Positions 1 through 6,837 of a stretch of DNA of 13,195 nt are shown in pieces. The stretch comes from Anaeromassilibacillus stercoravium (GTDB lineage: Bacteria > Bacillota > Clostridia > Oscillospirales > Acutalibacteraceae): positions 1 to 13,195 of the forward strand of contig DWYE01000007.1 in NCBI GenBank assembly GCA_019118845.1, read 5' to 3'. Under the pieces are notes generated by a model. That model was not told the origin of the DNA, searched no databases, and saw only the letters and a program-made list of their open reading frames with translations. The position numbers and the translations under genes are program-made. Every line of letters begins with the position of its first letter. Position 1 is the stretch's first letter.

Positions 1-159
1 TGCGGCAACGTGATTGAGACGAGATCCACGAAGGAAAACATCCGCGTTGAAATATGCTCCAAATGCCATCCGTTCTTTACTGGTAAGCAGAAGCTGGTCG
101 ATACGAGCGGTCGTGTTGATATGTTCAAAAAGCGTTATGGCATGCAGGACAAAAAATAA
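1..159 (+). CDS. rpmE: 50S ribosomal protein L31 (3' part, start outside window)
   Basis: Structural protein of the large ribosomal subunit. The open frame enters at base 1 and stops with TAA at 157-159, giving the last 52 residues; about 15 N-terminal residues are missing. The visible part matches zinc-type (C+) L31: a Cys at visible residue 1 (followed by Gly-Asn) and the CSKCHPFFTGKQK segment with Cys19 and Cys22, followed by VDTSGRVDMFKKRYG. In this family these cysteines form part of the zinc site, so this is the zinc-binding rather than the zinc-free paralogue. A rho-independent terminator follows, so the gene probably ends its own transcript. The family call is secure; the true start and promoter lie outside the window. 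Confidence 0.95.
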   Translation, partial: CGNVIETRSTKENIRVEICSKCHPFFTGKQKLVDTSGRVDMFKKRYGMQDKK

Positions 160-183
160 TTCGGGTTTCTTTTTGATGAACTG

Positions 184-222
184 GGCGGCGCAAAGTGATT
201 TTGCGTCGCCTTCTGCTTTTTC
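184..222 (+). terminator. rho-independent terminator after rpmE
   Basis: GGCGGCGCAAA (184-194) pairs with TTTGCGTCGCC (200-210), an 11-bp stem with one G-T wobble and a 5-nt loop. It is followed by a T-rich tract with two interruptions (211-223). It lies between rpmE and the next gene, 22 bases before that gene's ATG. Confidence 0.75.
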
Positions 223-243
223 TGAATCCATCGGAGGCGCGTT

Positions 244-867
244 ATGACAGAGTATAAAACCGTTCTGAAGCGGGCGGAGGATGCGTTTGTGGAACGCCGC
301 TCGCGTTTTATCGGCCATGCGGCCCCTGTAAAGACCGAAGAAGAGGCCGTTGCCTTCATCAATGAGATGAAGGCGAAATACTGGGATGCGACCCACAATG
401 TCTATGCATATTGCTTGCGTGACGGGCAGATCAAGCGCTATTCCGACGACAGCGAACCCCAGGGGACAGCGGGGATTCCCACCCTGGATGTCCTGCAAAA
501 GTCCGGCGTCACGGACACCGTCGTGGTGGTTACGCGGTATTTTGGGGGCGTGTTGCTGGGCGCGGGCGGCTTGGTGCGCGCTTATTCGCATGGGGCTTCC
601 ATTGCGCTGGAAGCTGCTGGGATTGTCACCATGCGTGAATGCGTTATGGCGTCGCTTTCCTGCGACTATAACCAATATGGGCGGCTGCAGGCGTTGATCC
701 CGGAATGCGGCGGGACGGTAGATGATACTGTGTTTGGCGAACGTGTAACGATGTATTTCCATCTGACCGACGTCGATTTGGGGCGTATGCGGCCAAAGTT
801 GGCGGACGCGACCTGCGGCTCCGTTGAGGTGCAGGAGGAGGGCAAAAAATTTTTTCAGGTTTTATAA
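244..867 (+). CDS. YigZ / IMPACT-family protein
   Basis: Protein of 207 residues, the usual length for bacterial YigZ/YvyE proteins (UPF0029 N-terminal domain plus a small DUF1949-type C-terminal domain). The two family signatures are intact: SDDSEPQGTAGIPTLDVL at about residues 67-84 and TRYFGGVLLGAGGLVRAYS at 97-115. The C-terminal part (about 138-207) fits the ferredoxin-like second domain. The ATG at 244 is preceded by GGAGG at 233-237, a good spacing of 6. Eukaryotic IMPACT regulates the kinase Gcn2; the biochemical role of the bacterial members is not settled, so no function is claimed beyond family membership. It is cytosolic, with no signal peptide or membrane segment. A terminator separates it from rpmE, and a 156-bp gap without a convincing promoter or terminator separates it from the next gene. 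Confidence 0.9.
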   Translation: MTEYKTVLKRAEDAFVERRSRFIGHAAPVKTEEEAVAFINEMKAKYWDATHNVYAYCLRDGQIKRYSDDSEPQGTAGIPTLDVLQKSGVTDTVVVVTRYFGGVLLGAGGLVRAYSHGASIALEAAGIVTMRECVMASLSCDYNQYGRLQALIPECGGTVDDTVFGERVTMYFHLTDVDLGRMRPKLADATCGSVEVQEEGKKFFQVL

Positions 868-1023
868 AAATTATGCAGGAAATTTGCCCTTTGCCGCGTA
901 TAAAATAAATAGCGACAGGTTCTTTGGAGAGATCTGCCCGCTTATGGAAAAAGGAATAGAATTTTGCGGGGGACATTTTCCAAGGACCGGTCCGATCTTT
1001 GTAAGAAAGAAGGTGCGCCGGAT

Positions 1024-2022
1024 ATGAATGTCAGAGAACGGACCCAACAGATCGAGGAACAGACGCTATCGCCGTATGCCGCTCTTTCACGCAACACAAA
1101 GGGCAGGGACCGCCCGGAAGAGGAGTGTGAACTCCGCACGCCTTATCAGCGGGACCGGGACCGGATTATCCACTGTAAGGCATTCCGCCGCTTGAAGAGA
1201 AAGACGCAGGTCTTTTTGTCTCCGGAAGGCGACCACTATCGGACGCGCCTGACCCATACGTTGGAGGTTGCGCAGATTGCGCGCACGATTGCGAGGGCGC
1301 TGCGGTTGAATGAGGATTTGACGGAGGCGATCTCTTTGGGCCACGACCTCGGGCATACGCCGTTTGGACATGCCGGGGAGCGGGCGCTGAATGAGATTCT
1401 GCCCGGCGGGTTCCGCCACTACGAGCAGAGTGTCCGTGTGGTGGAAAAGCTGGAAAAGAATGGCGCAGGGCTCAACCTGACCAAAGAGGTGCGCGACGGT
1501 ATATTGCACCACACGCACGGACAGGAGGCCGCTACGCTAGAGGGGCGGATCGTGCGCTATGCAGACCGCATTGCCTATATCAACCACGACATCGACGATG
1601 CGGAGCGGGCCGGTGTTTTGGAGGAATCGCAGATTCCCAAAGCGATCACGGACCTCTTAGGGACGAGCAAGTCCGCCCGGATCAACCGCTTGGTCAATGC
1701 GGTGGTGGATAACAGCCAGGACGGGCAGATCCGCATGGACCCCGAATGCCAGGAAGCTTTTGACGAGCTGAATACGTTTATGTACCAACAGGTTTATTAT
1801 AATCCCTACGCGAAGGGGGAGGAGAAAAAGGTCCCAACCTTGATCGAAATCCTCTTTACCTACTTAAAAAACCCTGATCACCTTCCGGAGGACATGAAGC
1901 GTATTGCGGAAGAGGAGGGGTGTGAGCGCGCCGCCTGCGATTATCTCGCAGGTATGACAGATCATTATGCCATCCGTCTGTTTGAGAATATTTACATCCC
2001 GGAGGCGTGGAGTCACTATTGA
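1024..2022 (+). CDS. dgt: deoxyguanosinetriphosphate triphosphohydrolase-like protein
   Basis: HD-superfamily phosphohydrolase of the dGTPase family, 332 residues. Family members hydrolyse dNTPs to the deoxynucleoside plus tripolyphosphate; the exact substrate preference of this short type cannot be read from sequence. The metal ligands of the HD fold are visible: His78 (RTRLTHTLEVAQ), His107-Asp108 (SLGHDLGHTPFGHAGE) and Asp181 (RYADRIAYINHD). The N-terminal YQRDRDRIIHCKAFRRLKRKTQV segment is also typical. I start at the ATG at 1024, giving MNVRERTQQIEE; the frame stays open upstream to a TTG at 964, but the added residues do not look like the family and an AAGAAGGTG Shine-Dalgarno-like stretch lies just before 1024. 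The 868-1023 gap holds a weak TATAAA at 899 without a matching -35 and a GGACCGGTCC palindrome at 984-993. dnaG starts 24 bases after the stop; dgt-dnaG-rpoD is a recurrent order in Clostridia. Confidence 0.9.
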   Translation: MNVRERTQQIEEQTLSPYAALSRNTKGRDRPEEECELRTPYQRDRDRIIHCKAFRRLKRKTQVFLSPEGDHYRTRLTHTLEVAQIARTIARALRLNEDLTEAISLGHDLGHTPFGHAGERALNEILPGGFRHYEQSVRVVEKLEKNGAGLNLTKEVRDGILHHTHGQEAATLEGRIVRYADRIAYINHDIDDAERAGVLEESQIPKAITDLLGTSKSARINRLVNAVVDNSQDGQIRMDPECQEAFDELNTFMYQQVYYNPYAKGEEKKVPTLIEILFTYLKNPDHLPEDMKRIAEEEGCERAACDYLAGMTDHYAIRLFENIYIPEAWSHY

Positions 2023-2034
2023 TGGAATTGAATC

Positions 2035-2040
2035 GGAGGA
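2035..2040 (+). promoter_or_regulatory. ribosome binding site that decides the dnaG start
   Basis: GGAGGA at 2035-2040 directly abuts an ATG at 2041, leaving no spacer, but sits 6 bases before a second in-frame ATG at 2047. Normal spacing therefore favours 2047 as the initiation codon. Confidence 0.7.
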
Positions 2041-2046
2041 ATGGCA

Positions 2047-3813
2047 ATGCCTTTGCCGGAAGCTTTTTTGCAGGAGCTGAAGATGCGCAGCGATATTGTC
2101 GATGTGGTGTCTTCGTATGTCAGCCTGCGGCGCAGCGGCAGGAATATGGTCGGGCTGTGTCCCTTTCACCATGAGAAAACGCCGTCTTTTAATGTGTACG
2201 CGGAAAACGGCTCGTTTTATTGCTTTGGCTGCGGTGTGGGCGGGGATGTCATCACCTTTATCCGCCGCATCGAGAATTTGGACTACATGGAAGCGGTGCG
2301 CTTCCTCGCACAGCGCGCCGGCTTGCAGGTGCCGGAGGACCGCGTGGACGATGGGATGGCAAAGCTGCGCGCGCGGATCTTGGAAATCAATCGCGAGGCG
2401 GCGCGGTTCTATCATTCCGTGCTAATGTCTGAGCAGGGCGCGGCGGGGCTTTCCTATCTGCGCGGCCGCGGGTTGACGCAAGCGACCATCCGTCACTTTG
2501 GGCTGGGGTATTCGCCGCCGTCCCGCTTTGCCTTGGTGGACTTTCTAGCCAAGAAGGGTTATCAAGAGGCGGAGATGATCCAGGCGAATGTAGCGTTTAA
2601 AGGGCGCAGTGGACGTGCATTGGACCGCTTTTTCGGCCGGGTGATGTATCCGATCATCGACCTGCGCGGCAATGTCATTGCATTTGGCGGGCGTGTGCTC
2701 ACCGATGCAAAGCCCAAATATTTGAATACTTCTGATACGCTGGTTTTTCGCAAAAGTGACGCTTTGTTTGCACTCAATTTTGCAAAGAACCAGGGGGGGC
2801 AGCAGCTGATTCTGGCCGAGGGCTATATGGACGTGATTTCCCTGCATCAAGCGGGGTTCACCAATGCGGTCGCCACGCTTGGGACGGCTTTGACCATGGA
2901 GCAAGCGCGCCTGATGTCCCGCTATGCGAAAGAAGTGGTGATCTGCTACGACGCGGATGAAGCGGGCCAAAAGGCCACGGCGCGGGCAATCCCGATGCTT
3001 CGCGAAGCCGGGTTGCTGGTGAAGGTGCTCAATATCGTGGGCGGCAAGGACCCGGACGAGTACATACGCTCCTATGGGGAACAGGGGCCTGCCCGCTTTA
3101 AACAGCTTTTGGACGCCTGCGGGAATGACCTCGAATACCGCTTGGCGAAGATCCGAAGGAATTGCAATATGGAGAGCGCGGACGGGCGTGTCGCCTATTT
3201 GACCGGCGCGGCAGAGCTCTTGGCTACCTTGGACAACCGCATGGAGCAGGAGGTCTATGCGGGAAGGCTTGCAGAGGAAATCGGCATCGACCGCTCCGCC
3301 ATCATGATGCAGGTGGACAAAAACAGCAAGAAGCGCCAGAAGCAACAGCAGCAAAAGCAATTTCGCACCTTTCAGCAGCAGACCGCTGGGATTGGGGACG
3401 ACATCAACCCCGAAAAGGTCAAACATTTGCGGGCCGCCAGCGCAGAAGAAGCGTTGCTTGCCTATGTGGTCAAATATCCCGACCATGCCAAAGAGATTTA
3501 TACCCGTTTGCCGCCTGAAAAATTTTCCACTTCGTTTAATCGCCGCGTATATCAGGTGATTATGGGGAAAATTATGGATGGCAAGGACTATAGCCTTACA
3601 GATATTTCGGGGGACTTCTCCGTGGATGAAATCGGAGCAATCGCCCGCATTTTTGCCAAATATCACGATGTATCCGCCACCTGGCAGGATGCACAGGAAT
3701 ATATCGAAGTTATTGAACAGGAACATGCAAAACTCCGCCTGGAGGATGCCGCCTCGGTTCCGACGCAGAGCATTGAAGCGTATCTGGCGGAACTAAAGGC
3801 GAAGAAGAAATAG
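2047..3813 (+). CDS. dnaG: DNA primase DnaG
   Basis: Synthesises RNA primers for chromosomal replication at the fork with the replicative helicase. The protein has 588 residues, full length for the family. The CHC2 zinc-binding domain is at the N-terminus (Cys38, His41, Cys59, Cys62, in CPFH and CFGC). The catalytic core includes FGGR (213-216), and the Toprim metal residues are seen as Glu258 (LAEGYMDV), Asp302 and Asp304 (CYDADEAG) and Asp335 (KDPDEYI). A basic, glutamine-rich linker at roughly 425-450 separates the core from the C-terminal helicase-interaction domain, which is divergent as usual. The start at 2047 is chosen on ribosome binding site spacing; 2041 would add only Met-Ala. The next gene, the sigma factor, begins 12 bases after the TAG, whose last G is part of that gene's Shine-Dalgarno sequence, so co-transcription and close translational linkage are likely. 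Confidence 0.96.
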   Translation: MPLPEAFLQELKMRSDIVDVVSSYVSLRRSGRNMVGLCPFHHEKTPSFNVYAENGSFYCFGCGVGGDVITFIRRIENLDYMEAVRFLAQRAGLQVPEDRVDDGMAKLRARILEINREAARFYHSVLMSEQGAAGLSYLRGRGLTQATIRHFGLGYSPPSRFALVDFLAKKGYQEAEMIQANVAFKGRSGRALDRFFGRVMYPIIDLRGNVIAFGGRVLTDAKPKYLNTSDTLVFRKSDALFALNFAKNQGGQQLILAEGYMDVISLHQAGFTNAVATLGTALTMEQARLMSRYAKEVVICYDADEAGQKATARAIPMLREAGLLVKVLNIVGGKDPDEYIRSYGEQGPARFKQLLDACGNDLEYRLAKIRRNCNMESADGRVAYLTGAAELLATLDNRMEQEVYAGRLAEEIGIDRSAIMMQVDKNSKKRQKQQQQKQFRTFQQQTAGIGDDINPEKVKHLRAASAEEALLAYVVKYPDHAKEIYTRLPPEKFSTSFNRRVYQVIMGKIMDGKDYSLTDISGDFSVDEIGAIARIFAKYHDVSATWQDAQEYIEVIEQEHAKLRLEDAASVPTQSIEAYLAELKAKKK

Positions 3814-3825
3814 GGGGATTTACAA

Positions 3826-4929
3826 ATGGGAACAGGAGCAACACCGGACAAGAAAACGGTCATTCGAGAATTGATTGAACAGGGGAAGGCAAAAGGGCAG
3901 CTCTCGACAAAAGAGATTCTCGACGCTCTTGGCGAGCTGGACTTTGAGCCGGAACAGATTGAAAAATTTTACGACACATTGGAAGCGCAGGGAGTGGAAA
4001 TTATCGAGGACTTTGCAGACGCTCCCTTGGACGACATCGACTTTGCCGCCGAAGCTGCCTCCGACGAAAATCTGGAATCCAGCCTCAGCACCGAGGGCAT
4101 TGCGATTGACGACCCTGTAAAGGTGTATTTGAAAGAGATCGGCCGCGTGCCGCTGCTTTCCCCGGAAGAGGAAATCGACCTGGCTATCCGGATCAAGGAG
4201 GGGGATGAAGCGGCGAAAAAGCGCCTGTCAGAGGCCAACTTGCGCTTGGTCGTCAGCATTGCCAAGCGCTATCTGGGCCGTGGGATGCAGTTCTTGGACC
4301 TGATTCAGGAGGGCAACCTGGGCCTGATCAAGGCGGTGGAGAAGTTCGACTATACCAAGGGCTTTAAATTTTCCACCTATGCGACGTGGTGGATCCGGCA
4401 GGCGATCACCCGCGCGATAGCGGACCAGGCGAGGACCATCCGTATCCCGGTCCATATGGTGGAGACCATCAACAAGGTAAAGAAAGTCTCCAGCCAGCTG
4501 CTGCACACCAACGGGCACGAGCCGAGCGCGGAGGAGATCTCCGCAGAATTGGACATGCCGGTGGACAAGGTGCGGGAGATCATGCGGGTTGCGCAGGAGC
4601 CCGTCTCTTTGGAAACGCCGATCGGCGAAGAGGAGGACAGCCATTTGGGGGATTTCATCCCCGATGACGACGCCCCCGCCCCGCAGGACGCAGCCTCCCA
4701 TACCCTTTTGAAGGAACAGCTTGCGGATGTACTGGACACCCTCACCCCCCGCGAGGAAAAGGTGCTCAGCCTGCGCTTTGGCCTGGAGGACGGCCGCTCC
4801 CGCACGTTGGAAGAGGTAGGCAAGGAGTTCAATGTCACCCGTGAACGCATCCGCCAGATCGAAGCCAAGGCCCTGCGCAAGCTTCGCCACCCGAGCCGCA
4901 GCAAAAAGCTGAAAGACTTTTTGGACTAA
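3826..4929 (+). CDS. rpoD: primary RNA polymerase sigma factor (sigma-70 family, SigA/RpoD)
   Basis: Housekeeping sigma factor that directs RNA polymerase to -35/-10 promoters. At 367 residues it is the short Firmicutes form, lacking the long non-conserved insert of proteobacterial RpoD. Region 1.1 is at about 1-75, with an acidic stretch after it. Region 1.2 (DPVKVYLKEIGRVPLLS) is at about 96-113. Region 2 (about 135-205) contains QFLDLIQEGNLGLIKAVEKF and the promoter-melting YATWWIRQAI. Region 3 is at about 212-290. Region 4 (about 300-367) carries the helix-turn-helix TLEEVGKEFNVTRERIRQIE that contacts -35 DNA. The ATG at 3826 follows a GGGGGA at 3813-3818 that overlaps the dnaG stop. It is the third gene of dgt-dnaG-rpoD, the Gram-positive counterpart of the macromolecular-synthesis operon. 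The window contains promoters of the type it would read (deo promoter at 6744-6772). Confidence 0.96.
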   Translation: MGTGATPDKKTVIRELIEQGKAKGQLSTKEILDALGELDFEPEQIEKFYDTLEAQGVEIIEDFADAPLDDIDFAAEAASDENLESSLSTEGIAIDDPVKVYLKEIGRVPLLSPEEEIDLAIRIKEGDEAAKKRLSEANLRLVVSIAKRYLGRGMQFLDLIQEGNLGLIKAVEKFDYTKGFKFSTYATWWIRQAITRAIADQARTIRIPVHMVETINKVKKVSSQLLHTNGHEPSAEEISAELDMPVDKVREIMRVAQEPVSLETPIGEEEDSHLGDFIPDDDAPAPQDAASHTLLKEQLADVLDTLTPREEKVLSLRFGLEDGRSRTLEEVGKEFNVTRERIRQIEAKALRKLRHPSRSKKLKDFLD

Positions 4930-4943
4930 GAGGTGGACAAGCG

Positions 4944-5366
4944 ATGCACATGACCCTGGAGGCGGACTATGCGGTGCGGATCGTGGAATTTCTCGCGGCG
5001 GCCAATCAAAAGGTGGATGCGCGGACGATCTCGGAAGAAACGCATGTGCCTCTGCGCTTTGCCCTGAAGATCCTGCGCAAGCTGGTGGCGGACGACATCA
5101 TGATTTCCTACAAAGGCGCTCACGGCGGATACATGTTGGCGCATCCGGCGGGGGAGATCACCCTGCGCCGGGTCATTGAATCCGTGGAAGGCCCCTATAT
5201 GATCAGCCGTTGTCAGCAGGGAGAATATGCTTGTACCCATACGGCGAGCTGCCGGTTTCATGAGATTTACAACGAAATTTCGGAAATTGTCCGGCAGAAG
5301 CTGGATTCTTACACCTTTGCGGATGTTTCGGGAGCCGGCCACCCTAGTTCGACGGAAAAATCGTGA
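4944..5366 (+). CDS. Rrf2-family transcriptional regulator, probable [2Fe-2S] sensor
   Basis: Winged-helix DNA-binding protein of 140 residues, the usual size for IscR/NsrR/CymR relatives. The N-terminal MHMTLEADYAVRIVEFLA matches the Rrf2 opening helix. The helix-turn-helix is at about residues 24-52 (DARTISEETHVPLRFALKIL) and the wing motif KGAHGGYML at 57-65. Three cysteines, Cys90, Cys97 and Cys103 (spacing C-x6-C-x5-C), sit where IscR-type members hold an iron-sulfur cluster, so an Fe-S or redox/NO-sensing role is inferred but not proven. The ATG at 4944 has AGGTG at 4931-4935; a second ATG at 4950 would be too far. It begins 14 bases after the sigma-factor stop with no promoter visible between, and a strong bidirectional terminator follows, so it is probably the last gene of the dgt-dnaG-rpoD transcript. 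No cysteine desulfurase or iron-sulfur scaffold gene is adjacent, so its target genes are unknown. Confidence 0.88.
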   Translation: MHMTLEADYAVRIVEFLAAANQKVDARTISEETHVPLRFALKILRKLVADDIMISYKGAHGGYMLAHPAGEITLRRVIESVEGPYMISRCQQGEYACTHTASCRFHEIYNEISEIVRQKLDSYTFADVSGAGHPSSTEKS

Positions 5367-5406
5367 ACTTTGTACATATAGAAATCAGGAATCAGGCGTG
5401 ATGATA

Positions 5407-5447
5407 AAAATCCCCCGGTGCAGCGTAAGGCTGCACCGGGGGATTTT
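5407..5447. terminator. bidirectional rho-independent terminator between the Rrf2 gene and hsp20
   Basis: A perfect 18-bp inverted repeat (5407-5424 with 5430-5447) and the 5-nt loop GTAAG. The GC-rich core CCCCCGGTGCAGC is flanked by AAAA on the left and TTTT on the right, so both strands end in a U-tract. It lies between convergent genes, as expected for a terminator shared by the + strand rpoD/Rrf2 transcript and the - strand hsp20 transcript. Confidence 0.92.
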
Positions 5448-5514
5448 GTCGATACGGTGTTTTGCCAGGGGCGTTCATAGCCCTTCTTTTAGAAAACTGG
5501 AGGATACACCCGTA

Positions 5515-5937
5515 TTAGTGAATTTCAATGCGGCGGTTTGGAGTGACCGTCGCCTCCTTCTTTGGCAAAGTCAGCTCCAATACACCATTTTCATATTTCG
5601 CCTGGATACCGCTTGTGTCGATCCCGGAGACATCAAAGCTACGGCTCATAGAACCATACCGTCTTTCGCGGCGGATGTAGGTGTTGTCATCCGTTTGCGT
5701 TTCCTCTTTATGCTGTGCGGAAATGGTCATCCGGTCGCCGTCCATGTCGATATGGATATCTTCTTTGTTGTATCCAGGAAGATCGGTCCGCAGCAGGTAC
5801 TGATTGCCCTGGTCGATGATATCGGTGCTGCACGGAACGACGCTGCTCTCCGAATTGCCCCAGAAAGCGCGGTTCATTTGGTCGAGATAATTGAAAAGAT
5901 TGCTGGTTCTGCGCTCAAATGGAATCAAATCAAACAT
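5515..5937 (-). CDS. small heat-shock protein Hsp20 (second gene of pair)
   Basis: ATP-independent holdase chaperone of the alpha-crystallin family, cytosolic, 140 residues. The short N-terminal arm begins MFDLIPFERR. The alpha-crystallin domain (about 38-130) contains DLPG (52-55), a RRERRYGSMSRSF strand (89-101) and the GVLEL motif (118-122). The C-terminal I-x-I anchor for oligomer assembly is IEI (137-139). The Shine-Dalgarno GGAGGG lies at 5950-5945 on the - strand, about 7 bases before the ATG. It is 52 bases downstream of a closely similar hsp20 and ends before the bidirectional terminator, so the two are probably one transcript under the CIRCE operator at 6599-6625. The overlapping + strand open frames are shadows of this gene. 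Confidence 0.93.
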   Translation of the reverse strand: MFDLIPFERRTSNLFNYLDQMNRAFWGNSESSVVPCSTDIIDQGNQYLLRTDLPGYNKEDIHIDMDGDRMTISAQHKEETQTDDNTYIRRERRYGSMSRSFDVSGIDTSGIQAKYENGVLELTLPKKEATVTPNRRIEIH

Positions 5938-5989
5938 GATAAAACCCTCCGTTTTGTTCTTTTGTAATCATGCAATGGAATACCGGCCA

Positions 5990-6415
5990 TTACTGAATTT
6001 CAATCCGATGGTTTGCGGGAACCGTCTCCTGCTTCTTAGGCAGATCCAGCTCCAAAACGCCGTTTTCAAATTTTGCCTCGATATGATCGGCGTCGATGGA
6101 CGAAATATCAAAACTGCGGCTCATGGAACCATACCGTCTTTCGCGACGGATAAAGTTGTTCTTCTGATCTTCCGTTTTGTTTTCTTCCGAGTGTTCCGCG
6201 GAGATCGTCAAACGGTCGCCTTCGATGTCGAGGTGAATGTCTTCCTTTTTGAAGCCCGGCAGGTCGGCCTTCAAAACAAAGCGGTTGCCTTCATCGAGAA
6301 TATCGGTCTTGCAAGGTGCGATGTCGGTGTTGCCGCCGAAGAATGCACGTTCCATATCATCAAAATAGCGGAATAAATCATTGTTTCTATGTTCAAAAGG
6401 AATCAAATCAAACAT
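5990..6415 (-). CDS. small heat-shock protein Hsp20 (first gene of pair)
   Basis: Alpha-crystallin family chaperone of 141 residues, clearly paralogous to the neighbouring downstream copy: the same MFDLIPFE start, the same Pro-Cys at residues 34-35, an identical RRERRYGSMSRSF segment and the same GVLEL (119-123) and C-terminal IEI (138-140). DLPG is at 51-54. Differences concentrate in residues 9-33, 76-88 and 104-113, so the pair is diverged rather than newly copied. AGGAGG on the - strand (6431-6426) stands 10 bases before the ATG. Upstream on the - strand is a leader of about 180 bases and then a perfect CIRCE element, so heat-inducible control by HrcA is likely. The promoter itself could not be assigned with confidence. 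Confidence 0.94.
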   Translation of the reverse strand: MFDLIPFEHRNNDLFRYFDDMERAFFGGNTDIAPCKTDILDEGNRFVLKADLPGFKKEDIHLDIEGDRLTISAEHSEENKTEDQKNNFIRRERRYGSMSRSFDISSIDADHIEAKFENGVLELDLPKKQETVPANHRIEIQ

Positions 6416-6598
6416 AAGTCATAACCTCCTTAACGGCTTCTATCATTTTCTATCAATGTAATGGATTGTGGGTTCTGCAAGAAAGTCTTTTCAAGCGAAC
6501 CACCTTCTTTCCTCTTTGGCTCTCTTGCTGTCTACGCTTTTTAGTATAGGGTCGGGTTGTTAAAAATGTTTTTCAAAATTGCGAACAAACTGTTAATT

Positions 6599-6625
6599 TT
6601 AGCACTCTATATTTGAGAGTGCTAA
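6599..6625. promoter_or_regulatory. CIRCE element (HrcA operator)
   Basis: TTAGCACTC, nine bases, then GAGTGCTAA: both 9-bp arms match the CIRCE consensus without a mismatch and with the canonical spacer length. HrcA represses CIRCE-linked chaperone genes until heat or misfolded protein titrates it. The element is 183 bases upstream of the first hsp20 on the - strand and 213 bases upstream of deoB on the + strand; the deo genes have their own promoter more than 100 bases away, so hsp20 is the likely target. hrcA is not in the window. Confidence 0.93.
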
Positions 6626-6743
6626 ATACAAATGGCGCAACTTTTTAAAATGCGATCTCGTTGCATGTCCTTTCAGAAGACAGAAATATATGTCTTGAAC
6701 ATAGCGGAGAACACAGTTGTTTCAAGTTTTTCCTGCAAAATGA

Positions 6744-6772
6744 TAGTCAATTTAGGAAGACTGTACTATAAT
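6744..6772 (+). promoter_or_regulatory. sigma-A promoter of the deo operon
   Basis: TAGTCA at 6744-6749 (4 of 6 to TTGACA), a 17-base spacer and a perfect TATAAT at 6767-6772. Transcription would start near 6779, giving a leader of about 60 bases before deoB. It is the best-matching promoter in the window. Confidence 0.75.
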
Positions 6773-6837
6773 GATTATTTAAGAAATACAAAGCATATTT
6801 TAAGACCTGTCGATCGAAAATCTATAGGAGGCATATT

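Larger units (their letters stand above)
6416..6837. other. divergent intergenic control region between hsp20 and deoB
   Basis: AT-rich 422-base gap. From left to right it holds the hsp20 leader with an imperfect hairpin (6468-6503: GTG and GTTC pair with GAAC and CAC, with GAAA/TTTC inside). It also holds an isolated TATACT on the - strand (6548-6543) without a fitting -35, the CIRCE operator (6599-6625), two inverted repeats (6677-6696 and 6694-6725) and the deo promoter (6744-6772). A + strand open frame at 6632-6841 lacks a ribosome binding site and overlaps the deoB start; I do not regard it as a gene. Confidence 0.7.

Noticed and set aside
844..855. A6T6 tract at the end of the YigZ-family gene as a terminator
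   Set aside because: It lies inside the coding sequence and has no GC stem; no terminator hairpin could be found in 868-1023.
964..1023. Upstream TTG start extending the dGTPase-like protein by 20 residues
   Set aside because: The added residues do not resemble the family N-terminus and the AAGAAGGTG before 1024 supports the internal ATG.
2545..3726. 393-residue - strand open frame opposite dnaG
   Set aside because: Shadow of the primase gene; the sequence has low-complexity Leu runs created by the antisense of the Gln-rich linker and no start signals of its own.
5227..6376. + strand open frames of 246 and 161 residues across the hsp20 pair
   Set aside because: They are antisense to two well-supported Hsp20 genes, and the first runs through the bidirectional terminator.
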